From a virus, in the IMG/VR virus record IMGVR_UViG_3300021361_000004, positions 1 through 38,204 of that record: a stretch of DNA of 38,204 bases; one strand, written 5' to 3'. This document shows, piece after piece, positions 29,083-36,526 of this stretch. Position 1 is the stretch's first letter, and each line of letters starts with the position of its first letter. The notes beneath the pieces were generated by a model, which was given only the letters and a program-made list of their open reading frames with translations, was not told where the DNA came from and made no database searches. A program made the translations under genes and the position numbers.

Positions 29083-29855
29083 TTTGCGCACCCCGCTTGG
29101 TAAGCCTTCTTCCATTGGATAAGCACGTCAGTGCGCACTCCTCCCCCAAAGGATCCTTTAGTCTCCTTCTTTACTACTTTGACGAAGCCGGGGTGGAAGC
29201 GTGCGAGCTTTTCAGCGTTGATAGCTTGCAACTCGCGGGTTCGGAAACCTGAGCAGCCCCCGCTAACTCCGCTGCCAGCTTGGTTATTCGCCCACCAGTT
29301 GAGAATGCAGTTACGCATCCCCAGCCGTAGAAGTCGCAGGGCAACATCAAAGTCTTCCATCACTTCCATACGGTCAAAGGCAATGCATTCACGCATGAGA
29401 ATGTCTCGCCTGTACCCCAGCACACGCATGATACGGGTATTGTGAATAGTAGAGTCAGTGCAGCGATTGGCTCCTTCCCGTGCGGCGATGCCCACATGGG
29501 GGTGCCACTCGAGCTCACTCTGAATATCCTCAATTAGGCGCTCCATATCCCCCAATTCAAGATCGCGCAGCTTGGTGGGGTCATCCATCCTACGCCGGTA
29601 GAACGTTAGGTCATCGTCAAGCATCAGCAGCTTGGTGTGCGTTCCTGCATTCTGCACAATCCAGTCCCGCGTGGGGGCAATGGTGTTGATGTGGTCAGGT
29701 AGAATTAGAATCCTGGTGGTGGGACTCTCATACTTGGCGTAGTGCTTAAACTCTAGAAACTGCACCACGAGCATGTGGGGGATGCGAGCGGCCTCTAGCT
29801 GCTCATGTGTGGGCTGGCTTTTCCAGCGTCCACAAGTTGGGATTACAATGTCCAT
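29079..29855 (-). CDS. TET-associated-type glycosyltransferase (TAGT), GT-A fold, 258 aa
   Basis: The sequence follows the TAGT family that Iyer and co-workers linked to modification of hydroxymethylated bases in phage DNA. It has the N-terminal strand MDIVIPTCGRWKSQ, LPDHINTIAPTRDWIVQNAG, the metal/nucleotide-sugar motif LMLDDDLTF (D80-D82), GIAAREGANR, VMEDFDVALRLLRLG with E167/D168/D170 as candidate catalytic acids, SGGCSGFRTRE at 198-208, and the end RTDVLIQWKKAY. It should transfer a sugar from a nucleotide-sugar donor to a hydroxymethyl group on DNA. The start is ATG 29855, behind GGAGAGAGC. It heads the modification sub-operon, just after a stem-loop. No TET/JBP oxygenase is encoded in the window. 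Confidence 0.8.
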   Translation of the reverse strand: MDIVIPTCGRWKSQPTHEQLEAARIPHMLVVQFLEFKHYAKYESPTTRILILPDHINTIAPTRDWIVQNAGTHTKLLMLDDDLTFYRRRMDDPTKLRDLELGDMERLIEDIQSELEWHPHVGIAAREGANRCTDSTIHNTRIMRVLGYRRDILMRECIAFDRMEVMEDFDVALRLLRLGMRNCILNWWANNQAGSGVSGGCSGFRTRELQAINAEKLARFHPGFVKVVKKETKGSFGGGVRTDVLIQWKKAYQAGCAK

Positions 29856-29870
29856 GCTCTCTCCATGCAA

Positions 29871-29896
29871 GAGACCCAGCTCTCAGGCTGGGTCTC
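29871..29896 (-). terminator. Stem-loop before the modification operon
   Basis: gagacccagc (29871-29880) and gctgggtctc (29887-29896) form a perfect 10-bp stem. On the minus strand it is followed by TTGCATGG, without a real T-run. It lies between the charged-protein gene and the TAGT gene and may attenuate read-through into the modification genes or act as an RNA-processing site. Confidence 0.5.
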
Positions 29897-29925
29897 GTAC
29901 TAGGCGACGGCAATCTTGTTTAAGA

Positions 29926-30390
29926 TTACTCCATCACTTCTTCTTGTGTTTCTTCCTCAACCTTGGCCTTAGCAGCTTTGGTTTCGGCAGACTCTTCTAC
30001 CTTCTTACCCTTGGGCTCCTTCTTTTCCTTTGGCTCAGCCTTGGGCTTCGGCGTCACAATTTCGCCCGGGTTGTGACCCTCGATGGAGATGTGGCCGTGC
30101 TTGGCATCCCAGATGAGGTCCGGAGTGGTGATGCCAGCGTCCAGAGCTTCTGCTACCGTCTGCTCCTGCTTGTACAGGGCAAAACGAGTGTGGGCCTTGG
30201 AGCCTTCCCGCTTCGGATTGGCGCTAACCAGGAGGGTGACCTTGGCAGTATCTGCCACACCCTTCGGTCCACGCGGCTTGGCTTCCCTAGCCGTAGCTTC
30301 AGTTTGCTCAGAGGTAGCTTCTTGCTTTACTTCTTCCTTAACAGGCGTCTTGGCCGCAGTCTTCTTGGCAGGAGCGTTCTTATGGAGCAT
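29926..30390 (-). CDS. Highly charged A/K/E-rich protein, 154 aa
   Basis: ATG 30390 follows AAGGAATAATT. Both ends are low in complexity: an N-terminal lysine/alanine/threonine-rich part (NAPAKKTAAKTPVKEE) and a C-terminal K/P/E-rich part (KPKAEPKEKKEPKGKK). Between them, residues about 40-105 form a compact core (VTLLVSANPKREGSKAHTRF, then LYKQEQTVAEALDAG, DLIWDAKHGHISIEG). The core resembles small conserved phage proteins with NPKR-GSK and TVAE motifs, whose function I do not know. The basic tails suggest binding to nucleic acid. It stands between the helicase and the modification genes. Confidence 0.72.
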   Translation of the reverse strand: MLHKNAPAKKTAAKTPVKEEVKQEATSEQTEATAREAKPRGPKGVADTAKVTLLVSANPKREGSKAHTRFALYKQEQTVAEALDAGITTPDLIWDAKHGHISIEGHNPGEIVTPKPKAEPKEKKEPKGKKVEESAETKAAKAKVEEETQEEVME

Positions 30391-30474
30391 AATTATTCCT
30401 TATGTGGTTAGGGGACGGCGCCCAGGTGGCAGGCGCTGGAGCCATTATGGCAGAGCTGCACTCTGTGGCAAATG

Positions 30475-30503
30475 GTATTTTCTTATTGAACTACTCAAGT
30501 CAA
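30475..30503 (-). promoter_or_regulatory. Weak candidate promoter upstream of the charged-protein gene
   Basis: On the minus strand TTGACT (30503-30498) is followed after 17 bases by AAATAC, a poor -10. The gap 30391-30509 is the longest break in the leftward run between 36 kb and 25.7 kb, apart from the 35.1-kb terminator region. It could hold a start site for the modification genes, but the boxes are weak. Confidence 0.22.
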
Positions 30504-30509
30504 TAGCTT

Positions 30510-31913
30510 TTACTTATGAGGGCTAACTTCATAAAGAAGTTGTAGGAAGTTAGATTGATCAAGGTCTGATCGCTCTAGTAGTTTTGCCATCCTCTCATCA
30601 ATAGTGTTACGTGCCAGGATGCGATGGATGGTTACAGTATCTTTCTTATTGCCCCGGCGGCGCACTCGGTCACGTACTTGCTCGTAAAGCTCCAGCCTCC
30701 AAGTAAGTCCCACCATAATGATGTCTGCACAGTTCTTCTGTAGTCCATCGATTCCCAAAGCAATGCTCTGCGGGTGACCCATCACGTAATCAAGCATTCC
30801 GTTGGAGAACTTCTGAATATTCTCATCGTCCTTCTTGGCGTTACTTGTGCTGATGCAAGTAATGCCAAGATCACTTAGTCTATCCATGTCAGCTACAAAC
30901 TCGTACGTGATAAGAGCGCTGGCCCCCTGTAGCTGCTCAATTAGTTCGCTAACAGCCTCAATCTTTACGTCGTGCAGGGGTGTATACTCATCCCCATCAT
31001 GTATCAGAATACCATTGGCAATCTGTCGACACTTGCCTGTAGCTACCGCTCCATTCGCAGCCACAACCTTACCACTCTCAATATCAGCCATCAGTAGTTC
31101 TTCCATGGCAATGTACTGTCGCATCGCGGCTGGGGGAAGATCTACCCAAATATCATTAAAGACTACCTCGGGTAAGTCTAGTCCTTCCTCGCTATTAATG
31201 ACGTACACTAGTGGAGCGATCTTATCTGCTACTCGCTTCTCAGCCCCCGGCTGTGGTGTCCACGTATAGCCTCCGTATCCGCTTGGGTAGAAGAATGCAT
31301 TTCGGTAGCGAGTAATGTACTTACCCAGCGCTGCACCCTCGTCCACAATGTAGATCTGCCCAAATAGATCCATCAGTGATTTAGAGCGGAAGCTGCCAGT
31401 GAGTATATACCTACGCTTAAAGAATTTAAGCACACTCTTGAGAAGCTTGAAGCGCACAGAGTTCCAGGTCTTAAACTTTGTCGATTCGTCAACAATGAGC
31501 ATTTGGAACTTATTGCCCACTTCTCGCACTCGCTTATTATCAACAGCTTTGCCATCATACCCGAATAGCCACGGTAGACCTTCGGGATTTATGACGTAAA
31601 TATCGTAATCATCTGATGACAGTACCTTCTCTTTATCAGCCCCGTGCATCACGCCTACGCGCAGCCCATCAAAGTCTGCCCAATCATGACATTGATGAGG
31701 CCAGACTCTATACATGGGGCGGATGGGGCAAATGACTAGAGTCTTATTTACGAATCCTTTTTCTTGAAGGATGAGAGACGCCGCATAGACGACGCTGGTC
31801 TTCCCTCTCCCTGGCTTCCACAGCAAGCCTCCGCAGGCTTGGCTGATCATCAACTCCACGCCAGTGATCTGAAAGGACGTAGGTTTCCAAGAAGGTAATT
31901 GCTTCTGCAACAT
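30510..31913 (-). CDS. SNF2-type superfamily 2 DNA helicase/translocase, 467 aa
   Basis: The two RecA-like halves are readable: a Q-like SFQITGVELM, Walker A KPGRGKTS (33-40), motif Ia LVICPIRPMYRVW, the DEAD/H-box equivalent IVDESTKF, motif III YILTGSF, and in the second half ALITYEF, then QVRDRVRRRGNKKDT as the arginine-finger motif VI, ending in TIDERMAKLLE. This is the short phage version of the SNF2 family, which remodels or moves along duplex DNA during replication or recombination. ATG 31913 has AGGAG nine bases upstream. It overlaps the VRR-NUC gene by 170 bases; in many phages the two are neighbours and probably cooperate. Confidence 0.87.
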   Translation of the reverse strand: MLQKQLPSWKPTSFQITGVELMISQACGGLLWKPGRGKTSVVYAASLILQEKGFVNKTLVICPIRPMYRVWPHQCHDWADFDGLRVGVMHGADKEKVLSSDDYDIYVINPEGLPWLFGYDGKAVDNKRVREVGNKFQMLIVDESTKFKTWNSVRFKLLKSVLKFFKRRYILTGSFRSKSLMDLFGQIYIVDEGAALGKYITRYRNAFFYPSGYGGYTWTPQPGAEKRVADKIAPLVYVINSEEGLDLPEVVFNDIWVDLPPAAMRQYIAMEELLMADIESGKVVAANGAVATGKCRQIANGILIHDGDEYTPLHDVKIEAVSELIEQLQGASALITYEFVADMDRLSDLGITCISTSNAKKDDENIQKFSNGMLDYVMGHPQSIALGIDGLQKNCADIIMVGLTWRLELYEQVRDRVRRRGNKKDTVTIHRILARNTIDERMAKLLERSDLDQSNFLQLLYEVSPHK

Positions 31914-32157
31914 TGTCGAATACTCCTACGGGGTAGCCCCGTGCAGCAAGCTCCGCAAGCCGTTCAGGTTGATTACGGTCACCTGTGAGTGGTCTGCCCG
32001 GAGCTTTAAACTCAATAAACGCAATACGAGGGTAAACAAAAAGCCATAGACGGTCGGGCCAGCCGGTGTTTCCAATTAGGTTGAGCTTGAGGGGTAAAAT
32101 GGACTGGGCACGCGCCCAGTCCACCACTTCATTTTCTACACGTAGCTCAGGACGCAT
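31744..32157 (-). CDS. VRR-NUC domain nuclease, 137 aa
   Basis: The core is a PD-(D/E)XK-type nuclease of the VRR-NUC family: E4 and E8 in the first helix, GWPDRLWLF with D35, IAFIEFKAPGRP with E49-x-K51, then DRNQPERL with Q63, and a last strand-helix pair (GYPVGVFDNVAEAITFLE). Such enzymes cut branched DNA; a stand-alone copy next to a SNF2 helicase is common in phages. The domain ends near residue 94. The last 43 residues are basic, look unstructured, and lie wholly over the helicase gene, so they are probably a by-product of a late stop. The start overlaps a 36-aa membrane-protein gene. Confidence 0.83.
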   Translation of the reverse strand: MRPELRVENEVVDWARAQSILPLKLNLIGNTGWPDRLWLFVYPRIAFIEFKAPGRPLTGDRNQPERLAELAARGYPVGVFDNVAEAITFLETYVLSDHWRGVDDQPSLRRLAVEAREREDQRRLCGVSHPSRKRIRK

Positions 32158-32246
32158 TGTAGACCTACCAGCAAAAGCAGAATGCTAATGGCCGTAATGA
32201 ATCCCAAGATAAATGACTTAAGAATAGTCCTAGCCACCGAAAGCAC
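32136..32246 (-). CDS. Small single-pass membrane protein, 36 aa
   Basis: GTG 32246 follows a perfect AGGAGG with a five-base spacer, overlaps the end of the Cas4-like nuclease gene by 17 bases, and ends 22 bases inside the VRR-NUC gene. The peptide is a basic start (VLSVARTILKS) followed by a strongly hydrophobic helix (FILGFITAISILLLLVGLQC) and a five-residue end. A longer open frame exists upstream but would lie inside the nuclease gene. The function is unknown. The ribosome binding site and the one clean TM helix are the main support. Confidence 0.58.
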   Translation of the reverse strand: MLSVARTILKSFILGFITAISILLLLVGLQCVLSYV

Positions 32247-32943
32247 AAGGCCCTCCTTTCGCTTTAGCAAAGTCGCACCAGCGGCATCCATCATGCGGAC
32301 GTGGGGCGCAGATGGTATCCCTCTGCATCTGCTCAACACGGCCGTTCCAAAGTGCTTTCAGCTTTTCTTCGGCACTTGACTTAACAGATAGCTTTGCTGG
32401 TGGCGCTGTGCCCTCCAGATAGTAAGTGGTGACTTCTACTACTTCGACACCAATCCACTTTCGCAACCCCCCAAGGGCGTAGAGCTTTCGTTGGTCCGCA
32501 TGTGTCTCCTTCGGAGAGCCTGATTTCCATTCTCCAATGCGCAGGACGTTATCTGAGCAGCGGGCGGCATCAAGCACCATGAGGCAGCTAGTGGTTTTAG
32601 ATATGGTACCGGATAGATACCACTCGTCATCAAAACCCAGCCGGTGCTCTGTGTATCGGTCGCCATTGGGGTGCTCCTTGAATTCCTCTATTACGTGGAA
32701 GTACTCCTCACTAATACTGGCCTCCTTCTTAGGACCGAAGCGCTTGGTGGGATCACCATTGAGCAACATCTCCTTATCAATGTTGCCCAGGATGTAATTC
32801 TCTACTCGATCGTGCATAGAGAGACCACGCGCTGCCGCTGGGCCAGGGGGTGCGGTAGGCAGCTTCATTACACTCTTGTAGTGCCAACGACGTGGACAGC
32901 CCTGGTAATTTTCCCATTGTGAGAATGACCAGCGGAAAATCAT
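32230..32943 (-). CDS. Cas4/RecB-like PD-(D/E)XK nuclease with probable Fe-S cluster, 237 aa
   Basis: The RecB-family nuclease motifs are present in order: FSQWENYQGCPRRW, RGLSMHD with H44, D125, GEWKSG with E138-x-K140, and the QRKLYAL motif with Q151 and Y155. Cysteines C16, C212 or C220, C223 and C233 are placed as in Cas4/AddB-type nucleases that hold an iron-sulphur cluster (one Cys near the N-terminus and three near the end, in DGCRWCDF and GPCAF). It is probably an exonuclease for recombination or for degrading host DNA. It overlaps the 102-aa gene (ATGA) and the 36-aa membrane protein. There is no CRISPR array in the window. Confidence 0.82.
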   Translation of the reverse strand: MIFRWSFSQWENYQGCPRRWHYKSVMKLPTAPPGPAAARGLSMHDRVENYILGNIDKEMLLNGDPTKRFGPKKEASISEEYFHVIEEFKEHPNGDRYTEHRLGFDDEWYLSGTISKTTSCLMVLDAARCSDNVLRIGEWKSGSPKETHADQRKLYALGGLRKWIGVEVVEVTTYYLEGTAPPAKLSVKSSAEEKLKALWNGRVEQMQRDTICAPRPHDGCRWCDFAKAKGGPCAFGG

Positions 32944-33248
32944 GATGGCTTCCGCCCAGTTAAAATCTCACTGAGGCTCATTCCTGCATCCATTTGTGCT
33001 TGCTGGTGCTCTAGACGCTGTAGGGAGGAATCTCGTAGAAATGCTGCGGCTTCCATCAACTTTGCTGGATCTCCGCAGAAAGTGTCTGCCACCAGCACAT
33101 CACCATCTACTTCAGTAAGCTCCTTGTTGATTGGCAGCACAATCACCACGGCATGTAAAATACCTAGGTGCTCAGGAGTTTTCTCTTCTGTTACCAAAGC
33201 CAGCATCCTGTCAGCTAGATCTATCATTTTTTCTTCAGTTTCGTTCAT
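32940..33248 (-). CDS. Hypothetical protein, 102 aa
   Basis: ATG 33248 follows AAAAGGAGAAGATAA and overlaps the polymerase stop by 14 bases; the stop overlaps the nuclease start in ATGA. The protein begins with a helix (ETEEKMIDLADRMLALVTEE), continues as beta strands (LGILHAVVIVLPINKELTEV, then DGDVLVADTFCGD) and ends in a helical part (KLMEAAAFLRDSSLQRLEHQ) with SLSEILTGRKPS. It has no catalytic motif or membrane segment. Lying between a DNA polymerase and a recombination nuclease, it may be a small accessory factor; no family is recognised. Confidence 0.7.
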   Translation of the reverse strand: MNETEEKMIDLADRMLALVTEEKTPEHLGILHAVVIVLPINKELTEVDGDVLVADTFCGDPAKLMEAAAFLRDSSLQRLEHQQAQMDAGMSLSEILTGRKPS

Positions 33249-35127
33249 TTATCTTCTCCTTTTCAATATCGGCCCAGTTAGGGCCCCGGTAGCCTTCGGA
33301 AAGAAATGGCACGTCAAAGCGGGGTGCGTCCATTGCCGTTTGTAGACGGTGCATTGCGGCCTCTGCTTCTTCAACTGGGGCACTGACGTTAAGTTCATCA
33401 TGCACTGCGGCCATCAGCATATCACCCGGCTTGCGCAATGCGTGCCAATCCACAATGGCTTGTTTCGTCTGGTCTGCAGCTGAGCCTTGAATTAGGTAGT
33501 TAAGTAGCTTGTAGGAAAGATCACGCTCATCGTTAGGCTCACGATAATACCGTCTACCTCCCCAGGTAGTAATATAGCCGCCGGATCGTCCCCTACGCCG
33601 AGTTCCTTTAGAGAGCTCGTCAATTTCTGGGATAGCTGCGAAGTAAGCTGCTCTAGTACGACGGGCGTCATCTTCTGACACTCCCAGGGCAGCAGCGAGG
33701 TTAGGAATTCCTCGACCGTATAGGATGCCGAAACCCGTGATCTTAACGTGTTTTCTTGAGAGGTCAATTGAAGTATTCTCCAGAATAATTGCCTTCACAG
33801 CTTCGTGTGGGTCGATACTTGGATTGGCCTTGAAGGCAGCGGCCAACGATCCCTCAGTGTAGTGGGCAAGGATGCGCATCTCCTGCGCTCTAAAGTCTCG
33901 CATAAGCCAGATGTGGCCCTCCTCAGGAAGTAGGTAGCTACGCAGATGCATAACCTCCGGACACCAAGGTGGAATTACTCCACGCACAACCTCGGGAATT
34001 GTGAGCTCCTCGAAATCATTGGGCGGATTCTGAAAATTTGGTGCTCTACAAGACATGCGCCCGGTGCGAGTACCAGATAGGTCCCCATCTGCTCCACGGT
34101 CACCACGCACTTGATTCCACTGAGGATGTAGACGCCCACCCTCACGTAGAGCTTGAGCCAGCCATGGGCCTGCGAACGTGCCAAGGCACGTTTCGATAAC
34201 GCCACGGTATGCCAAGCACTCAAGGATTTGAGGGTCATGAATCCTTCCGACAAGGTTTTTCCGTGCCGTCGAACGCTTTCCTGTTGGCGTGAGTGCCCAC
34301 TCGGTAACCATTCCCGCGCGCTCAAGAGCTTCTGCCAGCTGGGCGTCTTTGTTGATATCAAATTCGCCAAGTCTGCTAAAGATGTATTCGTCACAAACTT
34401 TCTGTGCTCCACGGTACACCTCCACTTCCTTCTCTAGCTTCTCAACGTCTAGTCTCGTGCCGTGGCGTGTGCTTTCGCACAACACTACCATGAGTTTCTG
34501 CTCACGTTGATATGCTTCAAGCATTCCTTGCTCAAGGACTTTGGGATAGAGATGATTATGCAGTGCATAGGTCCTATCTGTGTCACCCTCGGCGTATTTG
34601 CCGACGATATCGCCCGGAGCAAGGCAGATATAGCGGCCCCACTTATGCTTCGTTTCAGTTTCATCTCCCTTAAAATCTCCGATTGTAATACCCTGTCCCT
34701 TCATAGGCTGATGCGCCAGCAGCCAGTCTCGCACCTCATCACGCTCCTCGGGAGCCATGCCCAGTATGCGCTCGGCGCTGGGCTTTAGACTGTAGCTGAA
34801 TGCGTAGGGGTCAGTTAGGAAAAGACTGTACTGGGTGTCGTGGGTGAGCAGTGGATCCTGGCATTCCCAGCCAAAATACTGCCGCAGGATACTACTCTCG
34901 AACGGCGCGTTGTGCGCTAGCCATGCTACCCCCTTACCCACATGCTCCAGTGCGGCCAGGAGGGCTGTACGCCCCTCCTCGAACGTACAGTTATTACCCC
35001 TGGGGTGGCCCCAGGCATAATAGCGGCTGGGAGAATCTCCAAGCTTAATAGATACTCCAACCGGCTTGGGCGGGTTGTAGACTGGATTGCCTACAATGCC
35101 CTCAGTTTCAAAGTCAATTGTGATCAT
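33235..35127 (-). CDS. DNA polymerase I-type (family A) with 3'-5' exonuclease, 630 aa
   Basis: This is the replicative polymerase. The exonuclease domain has D5/E7 in TIDFETEG, LAHNAPFES (with Glu77 where Asp is more common), and KYAEGDTDRT with D182/D184. The polymerase domain has motif A MRDFRAQEMR (D411), motif B (O helix) R458-x3-K462-x3-F466-x3-Y470 in KITGFGILYGRG, and motif C AVHDELN (H576, D577, E578). F466 at the E. coli F762 position predicts discrimination against dideoxynucleotides. There is no 5'-nuclease domain, as usual in phage enzymes. ATG 35127 follows TGGAG with a five-base spacer, just after a terminator. Confidence 0.95.
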   Translation of the reverse strand: MITIDFETEGIVGNPVYNPPKPVGVSIKLGDSPSRYYAWGHPRGNNCTFEEGRTALLAALEHVGKGVAWLAHNAPFESSILRQYFGWECQDPLLTHDTQYSLFLTDPYAFSYSLKPSAERILGMAPEERDEVRDWLLAHQPMKGQGITIGDFKGDETETKHKWGRYICLAPGDIVGKYAEGDTDRTYALHNHLYPKVLEQGMLEAYQREQKLMVVLCESTRHGTRLDVEKLEKEVEVYRGAQKVCDEYIFSRLGEFDINKDAQLAEALERAGMVTEWALTPTGKRSTARKNLVGRIHDPQILECLAYRGVIETCLGTFAGPWLAQALREGGRLHPQWNQVRGDRGADGDLSGTRTGRMSCRAPNFQNPPNDFEELTIPEVVRGVIPPWCPEVMHLRSYLLPEEGHIWLMRDFRAQEMRILAHYTEGSLAAAFKANPSIDPHEAVKAIILENTSIDLSRKHVKITGFGILYGRGIPNLAAALGVSEDDARRTRAAYFAAIPEIDELSKGTRRRGRSGGYITTWGGRRYYREPNDERDLSYKLLNYLIQGSAADQTKQAIVDWHALRKPGDMLMAAVHDELNVSAPVEEAEAAMHRLQTAMDAPRFDVPFLSEGYRGPNWADIEKEKINERN

Positions 35128-35136
35128 AGTTTCTCC

Positions 35137-35174
35137 AGAAAAGAGCCTCGACTCTCACTGCTAAGAGTCGAGGC
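35137..35174 (-). terminator. Terminator between the 294-aa gene and the polymerase gene
   Basis: On the minus strand an 11-bp perfect stem (gcctcgactct at 35145-35155 with agagtcgaggc at 35164-35174) is followed by TCTTTTCT. A second, weaker inverted repeat (gccaggg 35179-35185, ccctggc 35202-35208) lies just upstream. Polymerase expression would then depend on read-through, so this may tune its level relative to the abundant 294-aa protein. Confidence 0.8.
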
Positions 35175-35217
35175 GAAAGCCAGGGTTAGAACTGAAAACA
35201 GCCCTGGCAGGAGACAA

Positions 35218-36102
35218 TCAATACTTCTTGGCGCGCTTGGTGGCTGCGGCCGTCACTTTGGGGTCAGCCTTCTCGGCAACGCCTGCGCCCTCAGACATCT
35301 TACCATCCTTAGTGGAACTCACCTCGTCGTAGGGGAGCAGACATAGGCGCTGTGCCTCTTCCAGCCGCTGCTCCAGCACAGCCAATACTTCTTCATCTTG
35401 AACTACGCTGGTCGGCGTAAAGACACACTTGAATTGAGTCTTAGCATCGGGACGGGTAGTGAATTCCGTAACTGCCGCCCACGGTGGGATGCCTGCTTGA
35501 GCCGCAAGCCCGTTGACGAAATTGCTGTACTCCTTTGCGCTGGTAACCGGTAGATCAACAATCGCCATCTCTGCCTTCTTGCAGTCTTCAGCAGACTCCG
35601 CTGCGTCGGCAGGCAGCAGCACAAGACGACGGGTTTCCTTGCACGCCTTGCCGCGCGAGCCCGCGCGCAAAAACTCGCTACCCCATTCATTGTACGCGCA
35701 ACCCTTGCACGACCTGGGTGTTTCACGTGGCGTCTTATCAGAATCACCTGGTACATTCTCATCCGGTACATTCTCATGCGCCACCATGTCTTCACCCTCC
35801 AGGCTAAGAGAGAAACAAACGGGATTCTGGAGGTTATTGGGGTCGAAGAGAGTATCGTAGAATGTGTTACGATGACCTGCCGCAAGGATGATTACGGGCA
35901 GCATGTTGCCCTTCACAGGATTGCCCCCGTAGGTAAGCTGACCTGCACGTAGGCTAATCTTGCTTACGCTGGGCCTCTCCTTAGCTGCTACGTCTTTGGC
36001 CTGGGCGTTGAGCTTGGCACGCCAAGCATCAGGGAGGGCCATTGCTGTCCCAGCACCACTGATGGGCGCGAGTGCTGTAGATTCTTTCTTAGCTGCTGGC
36101 AT
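35218..36102 (-). CDS. Conserved replication-region protein, possibly ssDNA-binding, 294 aa
   Basis: ATG 36102 follows AAGGTGAAATGAA. After a disordered start, residues 44-170 contain strands (KISLRAGQLTYGGNPVKGNM, LPVIILAAGH) and four cysteines placed like a zinc site: C96, C132 and C135 (SCKGCAYNEWGS), and C154 (GSRGKACKETRRLVLL). A second half has VTSAKEYSNFVNGLAAQ and VTEFTTRPDAKTQFKCVF, then a lysine/alanine tail. Proteins of this pattern lie beside polymerase and ligase genes in many podovirus-like genomes. I infer a single-strand binding or replication accessory role from its place and the terminator behind it, not from a proven homology. Confidence 0.72.
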   Translation of the reverse strand: MPAAKKESTALAPISGAGTAMALPDAWRAKLNAQAKDVAAKERPSVSKISLRAGQLTYGGNPVKGNMLPVIILAAGHRNTFYDTLFDPNNLQNPVCFSLSLEGEDMVAHENVPDENVPGDSDKTPRETPRSCKGCAYNEWGSEFLRAGSRGKACKETRRLVLLPADAAESAEDCKKAEMAIVDLPVTSAKEYSNFVNGLAAQAGIPPWAAVTEFTTRPDAKTQFKCVFTPTSVVQDEEVLAVLEQRLEEAQRLCLLPYDEVSSTKDGKMSEGAGVAEKADPKVTAAATKRAKKY

Positions 36103-36103
36103 T

Positions 36104-36526
36104 TCATTTCACCTTTGAGGTAGTGAGCTTATAAACAGGGAACTGCTCAACGCCGGGAATGACTTCACCGTTCTCCCAGCGCTCCCGGAACGCAACCTTA
36201 CCAGGGCGTCGCTCAAGTAGTTCGAATGCATCGTTATCCTTGATGTATTCGTACAGCTTGTTCCAGTCCTTAACGGAAGGCTGTTGCTCCGGTGCGCCCA
36301 GTGTAACACGAATACTACTGGAACCCAAGCTGCCGACGCCCTGTGACAACATCTGCTGAATGAGAAGATCCTTGGCTTGGCTCTCGTCCGTAGCCAGCTT
36401 GGCCACTTCCTTATCAAGTGCTAGACGAGCTGTGCGCTTCTCATTAAAAAAGTCTGTGAGCCACGTAAGCTCTTGCAAGCTAAGCTGCTCCGTGGATGCT
36501 TTGTTAATCAGTTCTTGAAGTTCCAT
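36104..36526 (-). CDS. Conserved phage protein, 140 aa
   Basis: ATG 36526 follows CAGGAAATAT and overlaps the upstream 77-aa gene by 23 bases. The first 65 residues are helical, with coiled-coil tendency (ELTWLTDFFNEKRTARLALD, KEVAKLATDESQAKDLLIQQ). The remainder (SSSIRVTLGAPEQQPSVKDW, AFELLERRPGKVAFRERWEN, then PGVEQFPVYKL) matches a small phage protein pattern that I have seen next to replication genes. The function is unknown. A Gam-like or other DNA-end-binding role is conceivable, because of the helical start, but not supported further. Confidence 0.7.
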   Translation of the reverse strand: MELQELINKASTEQLSLQELTWLTDFFNEKRTARLALDKEVAKLATDESQAKDLLIQQMLSQGVGSLGSSSIRVTLGAPEQQPSVKDWNKLYEYIKDNDAFELLERRPGKVAFRERWENGEVIPGVEQFPVYKLTTSKVK

